Assembly (NCBI RefSeq): GCF_964204645.1
Contig: NC_134025.1
Coordinates: 18,756,001-18,820,000 of the forward strand
Direction of reading: 5' to 3'
DNA from: Tubulanus polymorphus
Lineage: Eukaryota > Nemertea > Palaeonemertea > Tubulaniformes > Tubulanidae
Length of the DNA stretch: 64,000 nt
Under the pieces are notes generated by a model. It did no database searches. It saw nothing but the letters and a program-made list of their open reading frames with translations, and was not told the DNA's origin. Of the stretch, positions 43,030 through 54,829 are shown piece after piece. Each line of letters opens with the position of its first letter. Within the stretch, counting starts at the first letter, position 1. The position numbers and the translations under genes were made by a program.

Positions 43030-43440
43030 CAGTGAAATTTATTACTTGTTCCTTATTCCTTATCCCGTTACTTATTGAGAATTCATCTCCCAATAAGGAA
43101 CAAGGAACAAGTAACTTGTTCCTTGTTCCTTATTCAGATTTTCTCGTCTTTACTTATTGAGAATTCACCTCCCAATAAGGAACAAGGAACAAGTAACTTG
43201 TTCCTTATTCAGATTTTCTCTTCTCTACTTATTGAGAGTTCATCTCCCAATATCGAATTACGAAGGTACGTACAATACCCCAGTGAAATTTATTACTTGT
43301 TCCTTATTCCTTATCCCGTTACTTATTGAGAATTCATCTCCCAATAAGGAACAAGGAACAAGTAACTTGTTCCTTGTTCCTTATTCAGATTTTCTCTTCT
43401 TTACTTATTGAGAGTTCATCTCCCAATATCGAATTACGAA
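43030..43440. repeat. Cluster of TTGTTCCTTATT..GAATTCATCTCC palindromic repeats
   Basis: The motif TTACTTATTGAGAATTCATC TCCCAATAAGGAAC (given here in two parts) occurs about five times with inversions. A larger unit starting TCGAATTACGAAGGTACGTA repeats at about 43001 and 43254. It is the same family as 25498-26027. Frames at 43075-43607 arise from this repeat. Confidence 0.75.
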
Positions 43441-44868
43441 GTAACAATCACAAGAATGACATTTCAAAACCAGAAAGAATTACAAATGTGACGATTTTAC
43501 ATTCATTAACTTTAGATTTATTGAATATTACTTGCAACTGTGAAATAACATCAACATTTAGCCACTTATCACACATTATTTATTTAGATATATATATATA
43601 CACATAAACCCTTACCTTCTGGTAAATGTTTATGTACGAAAAAAAAAACATTCAAATGGAATAATAGTTTTGTGGACAATAACAATGTATTGGAATTGGC
43701 TTGGTTCATGAAGGCAAAACATATAAATCTTCTTATCAACAATATATTATACAAAGGTTTTTACAAAATGAACACATATAACTTTGCAATGTATGTTACA
43801 CAACATTCTATAGAGGTTGAGTGCTGGTACCATGAATTCCATGAAACTCGTTATAATGAGAGCATGAATAACAGTGAAAACAGTGAAAGCTGTGTACTTA
43901 AGGAAAATTGGATAAGTTTTTTACTGACTTTTGCATAAGGTGTTAGTCAAATCCGCTTCATCCGGATCCTAATTGACTGAGGATTTTATACGGATTACTT
44001 GAGAAATGAAATTTTAACCCAAAAGTATGAAAAATCTGGAAGTTATGGTCAGACAAGGTTGTTACTGGGACATGGACCCTTGAGTATTTAACATATCAAG
44101 TCGCCATAATGAAACTACATGTATAAGGTTTTTAGAGGCTATTTCTCAAAATCGTGTCATGAATATCTGACTGGGAATGTGGGAATGGCCACAGAAAGAA
44201 CCTCACTTCCCATAAATGTAAGTCGAAAATCATATTCCTTATTGAAAGCTTATTTACAGAATAATTTTTTCGAATGGTCATTTTCATTTCATTTCTAATC
44301 GATACACTACACACTTTAGTAACACTGATTGACCAACATCCATATCATTTAACATTATTTCGAAAAACTATTGAATGCTCTATAATTATGATTTGGATTA
44401 ACTTGGTAAAAATACATTGAATAGTGACATTTGGACCAGAAAATTACAACGGAATACAGATTAACAGTATTGGATTAACCGATAATTTCGTTAAATTAAA
44501 ATTTGGGCTAAAAAATGTACATTTATGCCGAAAATTCGGATAAACCAGACACGGTATAAGCGGATTTGATTGTATCAATTTACATATTAGGGGAAGGACA
44601 GGGGTGAATGCAATTACAAAAAAATTTTGGAGGCTAGGGTCCAGAAGAAAATGCATTTTTCAGATAAAGCAGCCATGTCATAGCTACTAGCTGGGTCCCA
44701 CCCTCCTTTGGTAATAGATACTTCTTAAAAAAAACATTGGAAAAAAGCAATTTTAAAGGTTTTAATGAATCTTTGTCTTGACAAAAATGGTGGCCTCAAT
44801 AGGAATGCAGGGGTCCAGACCCCACACACCCCCTAAATCTGCCCTACTAGAAAATAATAGGGACCCTT
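43441..44868. other. No gene recognised
   Basis: A TA microsatellite patch lies at 43586-43603. The frame at 43672-43938 has no domain. The rest is AT-rich and unremarkable. Confidence 0.4.
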
Positions 44869-46872
44869 CATTAAGTATGTACCCAAGCCAGAGCTCTTCT
44901 ACCCCAATGCGTATGATCTGGGTACATAGTTAGGAAACTATTCAAAGGTCTAGGGACACCATGCCTAGAAGGTGAAATGTTTGACAATTTCAATAAAAAA
45001 ATGCGATTTACGCAGATAGCGGGTTCCATGCGGAGTGTACCCTTCTTTATCAAGGGTTTTTGCGGTAAACCCTGCATTGAACCAGTGTTTCGGGCGTAGT
45101 GGAGATGCATAAGCAGGGTACAAAATGCGTATAGCTATAATAACTGGATTCTGTCTATGGACAGACGAAGGAACCGACGAAAAGTGAAAGCAATAGCCCG
45201 CTAGGACTTAAATCCTAAGTGGGCTAAAAAGGTGATAAAATTGGTTTTTGCCCTTAAATTTTACTTTAAAAAAAATTTCAACCTTCAATACCTACACACT
45301 ATGCATGAAAACCTTAAAGGTCGAGTGCCCTCTAATTCCTAGTTTTTTAGGTTTACTTTCCAAATGATACTTAAGTATATAAATGATGACCTGGGATCAG
45401 CCTTCTAGAAAAAAAATCACTTATGTAGCTGGATCATTGTCCTATATAGCGTATGCATCGCGGCCCCAGCCGCGTGTCAGCGCCACATTCATGCGTCATC
45501 TTAGCCAAACAAACATACACGTGTGTGAACTCAGCACATAGCCTATATGTAAAATCTATAAAACAACATCATTCCTTCGCTTTATTCACAGCTCTACTGC
45601 TGGCTATCCATTGTATGTTTGTTGTGTTATGTATAACAGTATCATCAGAAAGAATTTAGGAATCTTAAACAACTTCTAAAAGGTTTAAATACGCTACGAA
45701 TGGTGATTATGCGGTGCGGGATTAGAGACTGGAAACTGTTGGATTATTTCAGACGTACACTGCTTATTTCAAAAATCTATATAATAAAGCTAAATTCATT
45801 GTTTTAAATCAAATCTATTAGTTTGCCATAGCTTCGCTATTCATAAATCGTACCAAAAGTTAGTTATTCTTCAGTGGTACAACGCATGTGGAAATGTGTG
45901 TTGGACTACAATGACGTCAGCAATCGTGGGTTTTTCACAGCAAACGCGCACCTGCTGTGTACGGCAAACTGGTGAAAATAGCCGACTTTAAAGTTTTCTT
46001 TCTCAGTAATGGCTTTACCAAAATCAAAATTAGTAACACTTATCATTTATACACATATCACATTTAGAAAATAGGTTTTACACAATATTCTATTTAGAGG
46101 GCACTTGACCTTTAAGATAGCTACACAATATCACAATTTGAAGGCAATCAACTCAACAATAATGTTATTTTCTTTTTACCATTTTTAAAGTAGCTTTTTT
46201 GAGACTAACTGGTATTCACATTAGGGCTGAGCCTCGTTAGAAGGAATCTTGTGGGAAACAATGAAATCATCATACAAAATGGATTTTCTTTCTTAACCCA
46301 TTAGCACTCAAGCCGCCCGTATCCGCCTCGGCACTTTTTTCGTATGCTGCGCAAAAAACAGTTATAATGGGATTCTAACCCAATAGCTCATGATAAACTA
46401 GACAACTCGAAATACCAAACAGAAATCAATATCCTCCCATTTAAATTTCTTAAGTATCTCGACTATGAACATGACAGATCCAAGCACTCTCTTCAAATCC
46501 AAGTAAGTAAGTTAGGATGAATCTCGGTGGGCCAAAAGGACATGATTTTGGTGGCCCACCTCATCAAACTTATATCACATGAAAGCCTTGACTATTTACT
46601 ACAAAATAACACGAACTGATAATGCATGGAAATAAACAGCAAATGAGCTATTCAGTATCGTGATGAACTTGGATTTTCCCTTGAACTTTCTGAGGAGTAA
46701 TTGACACTACATAGTGAAATTCCTGAGAGCTAATGGGTTTTTGTGGATTCATAGTCAAAGCTCGTAGTAACACCAGCAACATGACCATCAAAATTATGAG
46801 TGGAGACTGGAAACTGCAGGAATATTTCAGATGTACTGTGCTAACTTGATCAAGGATTGTTTTAAATCTATA
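44869..46872. other. Repeat relics without a gene
   Basis: 44869-44945 resembles the left end of the 4366 element (GGGACCCTTCATTAAGTATG). A block around 44940-44990 (CTAGGGACACCATGCC, GAAATG.TTGACAATTTCAA) recurs near 50968-51030. 45130-45240 has an imperfect palindrome AGCCCGCTAGGACTTAAATC / GATTTAAGTCCTAGCGGGCT-like tail, also hinted at near 52390. No exon is recognised. Confidence 0.45.
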
Positions 46873-47380
46873 CAGACTACCTCGGATGTAAAGTAGCAGT
46901 CGGGACCAGATAATTTATACATTATATCAGAAATACGGTATATGTATATACCGTAGAAACTTTAGTATATCCGAATTTCATTTAAAACCAAGGGATATCC
47001 ATGCATGCCTGCATGATCAAAAGACTTCAATGTGTTGAATAATCAGAGAAGTGGCTTGAAATTCCGTTCAAGTTTCATGCCGATGTTTGCAAATGCGATC
47101 TACTTATCATGGATCTTAAGTCGTTATCGAGGAGCATTATCTTCTCTCTTGTGTTAATATTTCATGAAAAATAACTAGACAAAAGTATACTAGAAATAGT
47201 AGTTAGATAAACTCCAACTCTCAAACACGCTGCTTTAAAACACGCGCTACAGACTGTTATCATATTGTGTAGGGCTATGATATCCCTATATGTAAGTGTT
47301 GTCATGGAAACAATCGATGAATCAGACATGAAACGTGCGTACAGCAGTAGGGCTATTGCACTGTATTTATGTACCAAAGG
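46873..47380 (-). mobile_element. Second copy of the pogo-like element, truncated, inverted
   Basis: It begins CAGACTACCTCGGATGTAAA after TA. Its interior matches the reverse complement of 868-1472: the AGCAGTCGGGACC block, GACTTCAATGTGTTGAATAA, GCTGCTTTAAAACACG and AGTAGGGCTATTGCACTG. The far end is missing. Confidence 0.65.
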
Positions 47381-48874
47381 AAGAAAGTTTCATATGCGAT
47401 AGCAAAATAGACTTCGCTACAGCGAAAGTCCTTAAGAAGTTCTGGGCCATGAATTTTCTTTAAGAATCCACCTTATCCAGAATGATATCCAGAATTAGAC
47501 ATCAGTAAATTTTCATTAAAAGAGCATCAGTCTTGGCATATATTATTTCATTTCGATAACAAAGGAAAATGTGTGATACTGCCGACCACATGTATTGGTT
47601 CTTAACATCAGTTTGGTTCTTAACATCAGTTTAACAAATGTTTTTTTCTATAGGACTGTTCAAGGATATCATTGCAATTATGGCGAAGGGTGAGAGGTGG
47701 TATAATTTACATAAAACATAGATACCAAATGAACTGCGCACAAGCAAATTCTTGGCGATAGAGGAATTTGATGGTATTACGGATGGCTGTATGACGAGCT
47801 TTGACTGTATAAAATATCTCAACCAGGAGATCTAGAAATCATAGTAAAAACTAGTTTTGTATTGCATTAAACCGATTTGTATTAAAATACGTTTCATTAT
47901 ACTAACTCATCAATTCAAGTCCTTTGATGTCAATAAGTCTATTAGCAAGTACAAGCAAGTACAGCTTCATGAATGCATATAAAAAATGCACAGCATTGTT
48001 TTAAATATAAAAGGGGACAGAATATCTTTGATGGATGGTCTTCAATTTAAGACCTGATTTTACATAAAACCAATTTTACTTACAAAATAACACTTCACAA
48101 AATTCAAAAAAACATGAACTTTCATCCTTAGGAACTACCGTACCATATTTCTACCATAGGCCCTAAACGTACTATATGTATTCAGTACTGACTCCCTCTT
48201 CAATTTTTTTTCTGGTACCATTCGTTTATTGACAATGAACAAGGAACTTTCAGGCCTGTAGCGTGATTGATTTTATGGGCAGTCTGTTTTCCTTAAAATG
48301 CAAGAATTTATTTAACAGTGCTCGAAGGTAAAACCTCTGAGTTGTGATGGCAAGTTCAAGGCTTCCCATTGAGTTTAAGGCTAGTCGCAAGTACGTGTAG
48401 GCAGGCCTATTTGACCAGGAGTACATGAGACAAGTCCCAGATTCGATTTCTGAAAATTCATTTTTCAAGTAGAGCTCTTTTTCGGATTGTGGGCGGTTCA
48501 TCATAACCCCTAAATCCCCAACCCTCAAGCTATGGGCCCGACATTCTAGACATGATGATAGATGATGGCAGTGGTGATAACTTAACGTACATGCCTACAT
48601 AAATAACAATACGGTAATTCTAACAAAGACATAACGGTAAATGCTTATCTCAAAAATACTGCTTAACAACATCAAGCTTATCAATTCAGTCACATGTTTC
48701 ATAACACAAATATTCTTTAAGTATTTGAAGTAGACTCCATCCACTATTACATCAGTGAACTCAAAAAAAATGATTCATTGAATAACCATAAATTCTAACC
48801 GTAATGAGGAATGTGACAGTTGATTAAGCTAGTGGTTCAAACATCAAATTTTACTGTACATCATTTTATTCAAA
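47381..48874. other. 3' flank of GLD2, with a coding-like relic
   Basis: 47650-47830 reads in two frames FKDIIAIMAKGERWYNLHK and SKFLAIEEFDGITDGCMTSF, with related but more damaged sequence at 33430-33570. It is probably a shared transposon or pseudogene relic. Nothing else is recognised. Confidence 0.4.
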
Positions 48875-48880
48875 TTCAGC
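48875..48880 (-). promoter_or_regulatory. Poly(A) signal of the GLD2-like gene
   Basis: AATAAA on the minus strand about 107 bases after the stop at 48987-48989. Confidence 0.55.
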
Positions 48881-48986
48881 ATGGCTAACAGAGAGTACAA
48901 TATAATGATTCCCGTCAACTAAATTCGCACTGCAATTCACCAACTTAAATCAATCTAGTAAGGCAGTGTCTACCAAACAATGATAA

Positions 48987-50336
48987 CTAGAATGGAGTCT
49001 CAAACAGTGAACTGAGATTCCTCGTTCTACGTAATCTCTGATAACTAGCATTGAACACACGCTTTATTCGATGGAATGTATATTCATCATATACAGACCG
49101 AGCCGTGTTTGATTTATCATACGGCTCTTCGATGCAAATGTGTTTCCATTGGGTTCGCGGCGGTATTTCGATACCCATCACCATATCCTTCGGCACCTTC
49201 ATTCCCAAACGGACTGATATTGCATATCTATCGAAGTCAAATGTTTCTGAATAATACTTCAAAAATCCGAGAAACAATTCGCCTAAACTAGCATTGTTTG
49301 TGCAGTTATAATTAGGTAGAGCGTCACTTAATGTAAGAGTGCGTATATCTGTATCACAGTTAAACTTACTCGGTGCAAGTTTTTGTAGAGACGGCATGAC
49401 TGGTGGCTCGGCTCCACATTGTAAATAGTGAATCAATAATAGTGTCAGTGAATAACTTGAAATAGTCATCTTACGTGCATCATTAATATCGTGAAAACGA
49501 GCCCAGTATTTGATATAAATGACCAATGGCCGAAGACGCCAATCCAGTCTCGCGTACGCCGCCAAGAGATGCGTATTTCGGATACCAACCCAGTTATTGA
49601 CGTTCAGATCACATTCTACATTGGCAATTTGATCCTCAAATTTCAAGATTGGCACTTTCGCTTTGATGAGAGTCAGCTTTTTGATAAAATTGCACTTGCG
49701 TAGTGCCGCATGAATGATGCCAAGAATTTCAGGAGCTTCTTTCTTTTGGTCAATGAGACGATGAGATAGCATCAGACAGAGATCTAAATCGCTATGAAGA
49801 CCTCCAAACCCACTCATCGACGATCCTACCATATACAGACCACAGTACGGAAATACTCCTTTCATTATGCTGTAGACAGCATCCCTTAGTCTCAGTTTTT
49901 TATGATACTGTTCTTCCGATTGATGGTTTGACATAAAATATAGCCACATTTCGTGGGACATATCATCACCCTCAGCAGGTCCAATCGACAATGGTAATGA
50001 TGCTGAAGGTGGTAAAGATGAAGTTGCAGCATCATCATGATTATCCGGTAGGCCTATACAAGATCGCTGTCTATTGTTAGGACCATCTAATTGGCAGTTC
50101 TTTGTTCGCTTAGGTGCTACTGATTGAACATTTGGTTCTTGCTCATGAACCCTTTTAATGCCTTTTGCCATGTTAACAACCGGTAAACCTATCTCTTTCA
50201 CCGCACGATCATTCAGCAAGCCTTGAAATGATGATGGTGGACAGGTCAAATTTCTAAATAGACGATCGAGGATAGGAGTCCCTTGGACTAGGTGGTTGGA
50301 TACAACTCTTTTCTTACAGAATGAGCTACCACTTGG
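48987..50336 (-). CDS. TENT2: GLD2/TENT2-type cytoplasmic poly(A) polymerase, last coding exon
   Basis: 449 codons open from an acceptor (gtatatgtttcttgtag) at 50337 to TAG at 48987. There is no ATG before codon 56 (MAKGIKRV), so upstream exons are expected. A low-complexity N-terminal part (to about 50000) precedes the nucleotidyltransferase core: VGSSMSGFGGLHSDLDLCL holds the G-S and DxD metal-binding pair, and VECDLNVNNWVGIRN the third Asp. Next come LRPLVIYIKYWARFHDINDA and SYSLTLLLIHYLQ. The PAP-associated domain (SLGELFLGFLKYYSETFDFD) and a C-terminus with EEPYDKSNTARSVYDEY follow; this tail is diagnostic of GLD2 rather than of TUT or Cid1-like enzymes. GLD2 extends poly(A) tails of mRNAs in the cytoplasm, usually recruited by an RNA-binding partner. 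All catalytic residues are present. Confidence 0.88.
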   Translation of the reverse strand, partial: PSGSSFCKKRVVSNHLVQGTPILDRLFRNLTCPPSSFQGLLNDRAVKEIGLPVVNMAKGIKRVHEQEPNVQSVAPKRTKNCQLDGPNNRQRSCIGLPDNHDDAATSSLPPSASLPLSIGPAEGDDMSHEMWLYFMSNHQSEEQYHKKLRLRDAVYSIMKGVFPYCGLYMVGSSMSGFGGLHSDLDLCLMLSHRLIDQKKEAPEILGIIHAALRKCNFIKKLTLIKAKVPILKFEDQIANVECDLNVNNWVGIRNTHLLAAYARLDWRLRPLVIYIKYWARFHDINDARKMTISSYSLTLLLIHYLQCGAEPPVMPSLQKLAPSKFNCDTDIRTLTLSDALPNYNCTNNASLGELFLGFLKYYSETFDFDRYAISVRLGMKVPKDMVMGIEIPPRTQWKHICIEEPYDKSNTARSVYDEYTFHRIKRVFNASYQRLRRTRNLSSLFETPF

Positions 50337-51084
50337 CTACAAGAAACATATACTGGTAATGGAACTGTCTGTCAAACATTTCTGTGCAATTGAATAAGCT
50401 ACAGCCTACATGAATAAACCTTCTTTATGCATTCCAACAGACAAATAGACACCAGGGCTATGTTTTTCAGTGATGATAAGTTATCTTTGTGGATAAGCCT
50501 CTCCAGGTGATAGAATTCCACCTTTCCGGCGATTCATATCATAGGGATAAATCCTGTCATTAACACTGGAACCAGGGTACAGTTTCATGGAAAATTTTTC
50601 AAGGCCTACACAGTGTACAAAACTTGTAATTCAAATTGTTGTAGATGAAAATATAAAATACCCAAATAGCAACTAGTCAACCCCTGGTGGATTTTGTCAA
50701 CCTCATAATATTATGGTCCCACTGTTGAGAGTACTCTTAAGGGATCAAATCCAAGAACAGTTAAGTAACTTACTAGCATTCATACTAAATTTGGTAATGA
50801 TTTGGTAATAAACATTTTACCACTTAATTGATAGAAATATGGGAGACAATCTAAGAATGACCCATAGAACAAGCATTGAAAATCCAGTGAAGATCCAATA
50901 AAAATTGAAGGACAGGTGGCCACTCATAAAATAATGTTCCAGCCCACCCTCTCAAGCTCAAAACACAACTAGGGCTCCAGGGACACCCTGCCCACTTAGT
51001 GAAATGCTTGACAATCTGACAATTTCAATTTCCCCTGGTGAACATATAGAAGACAAAGACCTTAAATCTCACAATTACCATAGG
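50337..51084 (-). other. Intron of the GLD2-like gene
   Basis: Begins upstream of the acceptor at 50337-50339. No upstream GLD2 exon was recognised; its N-terminal region is poorly conserved in the family, so it could be missed. Confidence 0.5.
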
Positions 51085-51423
51085 CAGGGTTCCTACAGAT
51101 CAGTAATTCCAAAATTCAAGGACTTTTCAAGGAGAACATTTCAAATTTCGAGGAGTATATGCATCACTTTCATATCCCAATTACTGGCGACTCCTTCTAA
51201 ATCGGTACTATTTATCTTAGTAAACCATTTAATTCAGTGGAATCAGTGTTATAATAACTAGGCCTCAAACCTTAACATTTTCTAATTACCAATTTCTTAA
51301 AATTCAAGGAGTTTTGAAGGACTTTTGGGCATTTTGTTGAAATTCAAGGACATTCAAGGACCTTGAAATATACTTTTGGTTTTGAAGGAGTTTTCAATGA
51401 ATCAAAGAGTCGTAGGGACCCTG
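51085..51423. mobile_element. hAT-like non-autonomous element (CAGGGTTCCTAC ends)
   Basis: The left end CAGGGTTCCTACAGATCAGT and right end CGTAGGGACCCTG are imperfect inverted repeats. The interior is rich in AAATTCAAGGA.TTTTCAAGG. CAGGGTTCC.AC.G ends with this interior are a widespread animal hAT-derived repeat. No 8 bp target duplication is preserved. The relative at 52729-53564 is longer. Confidence 0.6.
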
Positions 51424-51540
51424 CATGCATAGAGCTTGTCAATGGCAACAATTTTGGTGAACAATGGTAATGTAGCTACAATAGACACTCATATATGCCT
51501 TATGCAGGGTTTCCCTGATGCTGTTTTTTTTACCTTTTTC

Positions 51541-51906
51541 CACCCACGAATCATCCTCCCACGGTGCAGGGATTCGAACCTGAACGCATCGCTACACTCA
51601 GCCACAGCACAAACCCCTGCCACAGTAGACCGGGTGCGCATGTACATGCGCAGCTATGCCGCACGAAAATTTGTTGCACCAATCAGATTGCTTGTTGTAT
51701 AATCGCTGAGGTAAATTTCATGGAAGAACTATAGGCTAAATGGGAAAACCCGGGCTAAAATAAAATGGAATATATGATTGGCTTATAATGACATCCAAGC
51801 TGCGCATGTAGCTGCGCACTCAGTCTGTGTGGCAGAGTTTCGTACCGTGGCAAGTCTCGAAGCCATCATATTCGAATCCCTGCCGGGGGAGGACTCCCAC
51901 GAATGA
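51541..51906. mobile_element. Inverted-arm element with tRNA-B-box-like arms, copy 2
   Basis: The arms are about 110 bp. The left starts CACCCACGAATCATCCTCCC and includes GGATTCGAACC; the right ends TTCGAATCCCTGCCGGGGGA then GGACTCCCACGAATGAG. The inner arms also pair (TGCGCATGTACATGCGCAGC against GCTGCGCATGTAGCTGCGCA). The loop is about 150 bp. B-box-like sequences therefore lie in both arms, pointing outwards. It could be two SINEs inserted head to head or one foldback element. Confidence 0.55.
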
Positions 51907-51984
51907 GTACTGATGAAACCGAGATGGCCGCCAATTGTGTGATAATTGGATGATCAAAAATACCTGTTTCATTGTACTTTCTAA

Positions 51985-52215
51985 GTATATTGGTCCAAAG
52001 AATATTCATCCTAACTTGGAATTGATCTGATTAAAACAATTAGTAGTAGCAATTTGAAGAAATAGAAGCTCCAACCATAGGGGGCCCCTGGGGGAAAATC
52101 TAGAAATGGCTCAGTAGCTTTGTAGGTCTTGGTCCATAGAACATTCATACCAAATTTGGAATTGATATGGTTAAAACTGTAAGAGTAGTAGCTATTTGAA
52201 GAAATAGAAACCCAC
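51985..52215 (+). repeat. Two tandem units of about 140 bp
   Basis: TTGGTCCA.AGAA.ATTCAT and TTGGAATTGAT.TG.TTAAAA then AGCAATTTGAAGAAATAGAA occur at about 51990-52068 and 52130-52209. A G/C-rich GGGGGCCCCTGGGGG palindrome lies between them at 52080-52095. Confidence 0.65.
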
Positions 52216-52604
52216 GATTTGATTTTGGCGAACAAAAATGGCTGCAAGTTGGCCATCTCGATTCTGACCGACCAGATGTTGGGCTGAAGATGTGTCTAGG
52301 GTAGATACAACCAAATATCAAGGCATTACATTCAAGCCTTCAAAACTTCCTAAAATAACTGGATTCCATCTATGGATAAAAAGTGAACGAAATAGTCCCA
52401 AGTAGGCTAAAAACTTTTTCAAATTTACACTTATCAATCATTGATATTGCAGTAATTCACACATTTCAGCTAAAATATCTCAAGAATGATTATTGTGTAT
52501 TTATGTAACATTATCTATCGTTAAATATGAAAATTATTTAAGCGCTAATTGATCTTCGACTACAAAGTCACAGAGCACTCAACATATCCCAAACCCTATC
52601 TCTC

Positions 52605-53942
52605 GGCTATCCCAAAATAATTGTCTGTTGTTTGTCATCACCCGACTGACCCGACTTCAAAGGTACTAAGTGAAAACGTTTATTAAAACAAATTTTATTT
52701 ATGACAAGAACCAGCTGCCCGACACACTCAGGGTTCTTACAGATCTACTAATCCAAAATTCCCTGATCCTTGAACCAAAATTCCATGATCATCATCATCA
52801 GCAGCAAAACGAGGCACCATAGTGCTCCCCAAGAAATTTTTGAAAATGTACTGCTCTTTGGTGCATTTTCCAAGCAATAAATTAAGTCTTGATGCAAATT
52901 GCTTTTAATTAAAAAATGTAATGTGCTTCAAGATCTTGTCATGGACACTTAAGCCAGAAATCTTTGTAGTCTGCTTTTGTGCATTTTTTGACTGCATTTT
53001 AATTGATTTGGTTATGAAAACTACTTCAACCGGCTAATCGCAATTACTAACTAAGCCATATTTCTAATATATGATCATGGAATTTATTCAGAACTCAGGG
53101 ACTTATCAGAGAAGTATAATTAAGATCCCCATGTCTTGCCCTCTAAAAACTATTGTAAAGCAATCAAAGGCCATGTGAACTACTATCAGCTATTACATTG
53201 TCATTTGATGTTCTCAATTAAGATTAGGCCTACAATGACCCTACCATAACAGTAGAACATTCAAGAACACAGTATTATGTTTATTCTGTGATTCCAGCTT
53301 TGTGGTGACAAATCATGCTGTGATGCAATTCACAACTTGGAATCATAAAAGAGAGCTATCTGAAAACAGAGCTTCAGAAAATGACCAAGCTACTTTTCTA
53401 ATTCCCTGACTTTGAAAACAGAGCTTCAGAAAATGACCAAGCTACTTTTCAAATTCCCTGACTTTTCCCTGATTTTTAAGGAGAGAGTCAGAATTGCCTG
53501 ATATTCCCTACAGGGAAAAATAATTCTGAAATTTGCTGAATTTCCCTGATCCGTAAGAACCCTGCACACCGCCGAAGTAGGCCTATGCACTATGTATGTT
53601 TGTAGGCAAGTAGCCTATAAATCGTGTGAAAACGTGCATCAACGCGTAACATAATTTTCATGGAAACTGGCAATGTTCCAATAGGCTGGAATGTTAAGGG
53701 CGCATATTCAAATTATTGTTTCATTTTGAACACATGGATGACACTCTGGATGAAGTTAAAATTTTAAAATCTAGGCTATTAGACAAATTTCCTTGGCACA
53801 ACGCCGATTTGTGATATTGTTTTTCATGTAGGGCCTAAAGAAGATGACAAACTAGTTTTTTGCCATAAAAATTCTTCCTACCTACTAACTAACCATGAAA
53901 ACTTCGAGTCGGTGTTCCGGCAAACAGACAATCGAGATGGCC
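52605..53942. mobile_element. Harbinger-like element, relative of 38547-39107 in opposite orientation
   Basis: It begins GGCTATCCCAAAATAATTGT and ends CAAACAGACAATCGAGATGG then CC, with the same ends as 38547-39107. Inner blocks match the other copy in inverted order (CCGACTTCAAAGGTAC near the left, GAGTCGGTGTTCCGGCAAAC near the right). The TAA duplication has decayed. About 836 bp of its length is a nested hAT-like insertion. Confidence 0.65.
52729..53564. mobile_element. hAT-like element nested in the Harbinger-like copy
   Basis: The ends CAGGGTTCTTACAGATC and GATCCGTAAGAACCCTG are 17 bp inverted repeats with one mismatch. The interior has CCCTGA.TTT motifs typical of this repeat and a tandem 48 bp duplication at 53353-53462 (AAAACAGAGCTTCAGAAAAT). 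No transposase is present. Confidence 0.65.
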
Positions 53943-54829
53943 CTAAACCGTCTAGAGACCCTACACTCAACCCTAACTCTAGATCCTCTTAACCTTAACC
54001 ATATCGCAACCCTTACCCTAAAGGCTAGGCCTACCTAATAAAATGCAGACAGTCTTCTGTCACGGGAGTATGTAATCGTATCCACCTGACTATGTTTACG
54101 CAACATGGGTTGCGTAGATTTTAGTTCCAACAACTGAATGGACATTGCTGAATATGTATGCGCAGAACTGTTGGACTTAGAAAATCTCAAGTAGAAACCA
54201 ACGAAAATTTGGGTTCGAACATGAAACCCGTGGAATGCCAGCGGGAGGGCCCTGGACCCAGCGCCCTACCCACTGTGCCAACATGGCCAAGACTCAGAAT
54301 TACAAACCTTTTAACTATCAACAATCTCCAACCTAACCCTAACGGTACTCTAAAAATAATAATAATATTACGATTTCCATTAGGCCTATAACTTATCCGT
54401 CGGCAAAATGATGCTAACACTTTCATAACCCCATCCCAAAAATGTTCATTCCTGTAGGTATAGGCCTGTTACCAATCAAGGTCTAGGGAATCAAAATAAA
54501 ATACTGACAAACAAACAACAAATTTGTTATATCAAAATTCTGATAATTTTGGGGCGATTTCGTTGATTCAAAACGACAGGTCGGCCATGTTGCTGTGCTG
54601 ATTACCACCTGAAAACGTCTCAACCAATAGGGCTAAGACGCATGAACTGTTGACATAATTTTGTTTATGACCATTAAACTTACCTTCATCATAACATAGG
54701 CCTATATAAAATCATTAGCAACACATTAAAATAATACATCCGTGGACACGTGATCTTAATGCATGGTTATGCTTGAAAAATTGGTTTAGCAAACTTTCAA
54801 TGTCATAACATTTCAGTATGGAGTTGCCA
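53943..54829. other. Upstream GLD2 region, contains one SINE
   Basis: CCCTAAC-like and CTTAACC-like words at 53965-54020 resemble degenerate telomere repeats but are too irregular to call. No GLD2 exon is recognised. Confidence 0.4.
54208..54288 (-). mobile_element. tRNA-like SINE head
   Basis: On the minus strand TTGGCACAGTGGGTAGGGCG forms an A box and CATGTTCGAACCC a B box, with about 50 bp between, as in tRNA-derived SINEs. The short body ends in AT-rich DNA. Confidence 0.6.

Noticed and set aside
43075-43607. Overlapping frames MRIHLPIRNKEQVTCSLF...
   Set aside because: They are produced by the palindromic tandem repeat; the same words occur antisense at 25.3-25.8 kb.
53960-54030. Telomere-like CCCTAA words
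   Set aside because: The words are irregular and mixed with CTTAACC and CTAGATCC; no tandem run exists.
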